From Myxococcota bacterium (GTDB taxonomy: Bacteria > Myxococcota > Polyangia > GCA-2747355 > JAKLHH01), in NCBI GenBank assembly GCA_022710245.1, contig JAKLHH010000038.1, positions 1 through 16,471 on the forward strand: a DNA stretch of 16,471 nucleotides, given 5' to 3'. The position numbers and the translations under genes were made by a program. The notes under the pieces were generated by a model. It made no database searches. It had not been told where the DNA came from and saw nothing but the letters and a program-made list of their open reading frames with translations. This document shows positions 14,581-16,471 of this stretch, piece by piece (within the stretch, counting starts at the first letter, position 1; each line of letters begins with the position of its first letter).

Positions 14581-14940
14581 TCAGTCCTCGGTGGGCGGGC
14601 GCGCGAGCGAGCCGACCTCCTCGGAGGTGAGGAAGGCCGAGAGGCAGCTCGGGCAGCGCCGGAGGAGGAGCTCGCGCTCCGCGTACGGCTGGAGGGTGAA
14701 GGGCACATCGCAGTCGGGGCAGCGCGGCTCGCCTGGCGGTCGGCTCCGCTGCTCGCGCGGGTGGAGGAAGGGGACCAGGGCGCGCGCGAGCCGCGTCAGC
14801 TCGCCGTCGAAGAACTCCACATAGAAGCAGCCGCAGCCGTCACAGAGCTCCACCTCCACCGGGCCGTCCCGGCTGGGCAGCGAGAGCTGACGCATGGCGG
14901 CCGTCTGGCAGCCGGGGCAGAACCGGGAGGCGCGGTACAT
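14581..14940 (-). CDS. Small protein with two zinc ribbons, zf-TFIIB-like (119 aa)
   Basis: Four Cys pairs form two likely zinc sites. Cys8/Cys11 with Cys33/Cys36 (CPGC...ELCDGCGCFYVEFFDGEL) matches the zf-TFIIB-like pattern, in which the second knuckle is followed by an aromatic/acidic GEL segment. Cys74/Cys77 with Cys96/Cys99 (CPDC...RRCPSCLSAFLTSEEVGSL) is a second copy. Such proteins are small and cytoplasmic, usually uncharacterised, and may bind nucleic acid or protein. The start at ATG 14940 is chosen because the first CPxC follows directly; it lacks a good Shine-Dalgarno, so the exact start is uncertain. It follows the metallopeptidase gene by 55 bases on the same strand and may be cotranscribed with it, although no functional link is obvious. 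Confidence 0.8.
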   Translation of the reverse strand: MYRASRFCPGCQTAAMRQLSLPSRDGPVEVELCDGCGCFYVEFFDGELTRLARALVPFLHPREQRSRPPGEPRCPDCDVPFTLQPYAERELLLRRCPSCLSAFLTSEEVGSLARPPTED

Positions 14941-14995
14941 GGAGGAAGTCTCGCACCGTCGCCGCCGTCGCCGCCAGCAGGATCGCGCGGCGCCG

Positions 14996-16471
14996 CTACT
15001 TCGCCGCCAGCGTGACGACGCGGTCCAGGTCCGCGTCGGCGAGCGCGCGGTCGCCGTCCACGTCATGGAGCGGGTCGTACTTCCCGTCGACGCGGCGAGT
15101 GCTCGGGAGGTAGCCGCCGAGCCGCAGCGCCACCTCGATCAGGTCAGCGCCGTCGACCTGACCGTCGAGGGAGACGTCGCCCTCGACGGCGGGGCGGACC
15201 TCACGCACGGCGGTCCAGCCCGGGTCGAGCTCGATCACCGCTGGCCGCGCCGTCGTCTGCAGCTGCGCCTTGCCGCGCCCGTCCTGGTAGGAGAGCACCT
15301 GCTTCTCCACGGTCCCGTCGCTGTGGCGTAGCCTGAGCGGCAGGCTCATGGGGAAGTCATCGCCGGTCAGGCCGAGGACGACCTCCCAGCCGCTCGCCGC
15401 GGCGGTGACCGCGGAGGTGACCTTCAGGGTGGGGTAGCCGGTCCCCTTCAGCCACTTCTCGACGAAGGGCCCGAGGTCGACGCCGCTCTTCGCCTGCAGC
15501 TCCTTGACCAGGTCCGCCAGCGCCGCCGACCAGCCCGCCTTGATCACCGAGCTGAGCCCGGCGTCGAGGGCGTCGACCCCGACCAGCTCCTCGAGGGCGC
15601 GCACGGTGGTGGAGCCCTTGTGGTAGATGGCGAAGACGGCGGTCTCGCTGCCGAGCTTGCTGAGCACCGGCGCGTCGGCCGAGCTCGGCCGCCGGTACAT
15701 GTACCAGACCGCGTTCATGCGGCTGCCCGTGTCGCGCGCCGCCTCGCCCTGCAGCTCGCCGCGGCCTCGCCAGAGGGAGTACTCGGCGAGCGACTCGTTG
15801 AAGAACCCCGCCTCTTCGGCGGCCACGGCGGAGGCCATGGTGCCCCACCACAGGTGGCCGAGCTCGTGGTTGACCTGCGCGATGATGTACGCGTAGGCCG
15901 GCTTGAAGATCACCTCGCTGAGGAAGATGAGCCCCTCGCTGGAGGTGCCGGCGAAGGGGGTGTTGCCCTTGACCTCGCCATAGTGGAGCTCGCTGATCGG
16001 GGGCGCGCCCCAGAGCTTGCTGAAGACCGGCACCAGCCGGGAGCCCTCGTCGATGGCCGCCTGCAGGCTCTGCCGGGTCGCGGCGTCGTCGACGCAGAGC
16101 CCGGTGGTGGGGAAGCCGCCCGTGCTCTTCAGCTCCACCAGCGCGCCAGCGATGAAGTTCAGCATCACCGTCGGGTGCGTGATCGCGAAGCGCCAGCGCA
16201 CCGCGCCGTCCGGCAGGGAGGTGACCGCGGGCGGGATCCCCAGCGCGAGCGCGCGGTGGGCGGCGGGCAGCAGCAGCTCGATCGCCCCGGTGTGCGGGTC
16301 GAGGTCTGTCCCGTCGAGGTTGACCAGGTACCAGGCCCCGGTGGAGCCGAGGGGCATCACCCAGGTGAGCGCCTCCGTGCGCAGGCAGATGGCGTAGCCG
16401 CCGTCGTTGCAGGAGAGGCGGCCAGCGAGCTCGGCCGTGAGGGTCCCCTCGGTGCCGGCCTCGGCCGGCGC
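14996..16471 (-). CDS. M1-like zinc metallopeptidase with C-terminal dockerin-like calcium pair, N-terminal part outside window
   Basis: At least 491 residues are visible and the start is off the right edge. HELGH (codons 15854-15868) supplies two zinc His and the catalytic Glu, and NESLAEYS supplies the third ligand Glu (codon 15794-15796), as in M1 gluzincins. The FAGTSSEGLIFLSE segment sits where the exopeptidase GAMEN-like motif usually lies. YHKGSTTVRALEELVG matches the conserved M1 YxKG motif downstream of the zinc site. Spacing from the second His to the ligand Glu is 19 residues rather than the usual 18. The last 60 residues contain two EF-hand-like dockerin-type segments, GDVSLDGQVDGADLIEVA and DVDGDRALADADLDRVV, suggesting Ca2+ binding or cohesin-like docking outside the cell. 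Signal peptide not visible. Substrate unknown; peptidase assignment firm, exact subfamily not. Confidence 0.85.
   Translation of the reverse strand, partial: APAEAGTEGTLTAELAGRLSCNDGGYAICLRTEALTWVMPLGSTGAWYLVNLDGTDLDPHTGAIELLLPAAHRALALGIPPAVTSLPDGAVRWRFAITHPTVMLNFIAGALVELKSTGGFPTTGLCVDDAATRQSLQAAIDEGSRLVPVFSKLWGAPPISELHYGEVKGNTPFAGTSSEGLIFLSEVIFKPAYAYIIAQVNHELGHLWWGTMASAVAAEEAGFFNESLAEYSLWRGRGELQGEAARDTGSRMNAVWYMYRRPSSADAPVLSKLGSETAVFAIYHKGSTTVRALEELVGVDALDAGLSSVIKAGWSAALADLVKELQAKSGVDLGPFVEKWLKGTGYPTLKVTSAVTAAASGWEVVLGLTGDDFPMSLPLRLRHSDGTVEKQVLSYQDGRGKAQLQTTARPAVIELDPGWTAVREVRPAVEGDVSLDGQVDGADLIEVALRLGGYLPSTRRVDGKYDPLHDVDGDRALADADLDRVVTLAAK

Overview
The window is very GC-rich, with strong third-position G/C bias, and reads as accessory chromosome from a myxobacterium or a close relative (Myxococcota/Deltaproteobacteria). 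That placement is an inference. It rests on two Hanks-type Ser/Thr kinases, a TPR/PEGA partner protein, surface lipoproteins with CGDG...CDG cysteine-rich units, a trypsin-like lipoprotein and a ZU5-like lipoprotein. No rRNA, tRNA, CRISPR array, transposase or phage gene was seen. Eleven protein genes fill the window, two of them cut by its ends. No gap between genes exceeds about 220 bases.

Layout, left to right. (1) 1-4836, all minus strand: a secreted HEAT-like protein of unknown function (2149-4836), then a MepA-like MATE exporter (558-2009), then a trypsin-like lipoprotein that runs off the left edge. The protease appears to have its own -10 box on top of the MATE stop codon. (2) 4837-5026: a divergent intergenic region centred on an 18-bp inverted repeat, serving the HEAT-like gene and a plus-strand ZU5/Ig-like lipoprotein (5027-6397). 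(3) 6460-9031, minus strand: a two-gene unit made of a membrane-anchored Ser/Thr kinase followed 13 bases later by a TPR/PEGA membrane protein. (4) 9187-11949, plus strand: a 920-residue lipoprotein with three six-cysteine units, six repeats of exactly 98 residues and a small beta-rich C-terminal domain. (5) 11958-13454, minus strand: a second Ser/Thr kinase, soluble, with a coiled-coil tail. (6) 13672-14577, plus strand: a staphylococcal-nuclease-fold protein. (7) 14581 to the right edge, minus strand: a small protein with two zinc ribbons, downstream of an M1-like metallopeptidase that ends in a dockerin-like calcium-binding pair.

A possible theme is a cell-surface and signalling neighbourhood: secreted or lipid-anchored repeat proteins and hydrolases interleaved with two kinases. 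The most unusual element is the six-unit repeat lipoprotein, whose unit length is kept without a single indel and whose DNA is strongly homogenised. It lies between the two kinase genes. A functional link between them is speculation from gene order only.
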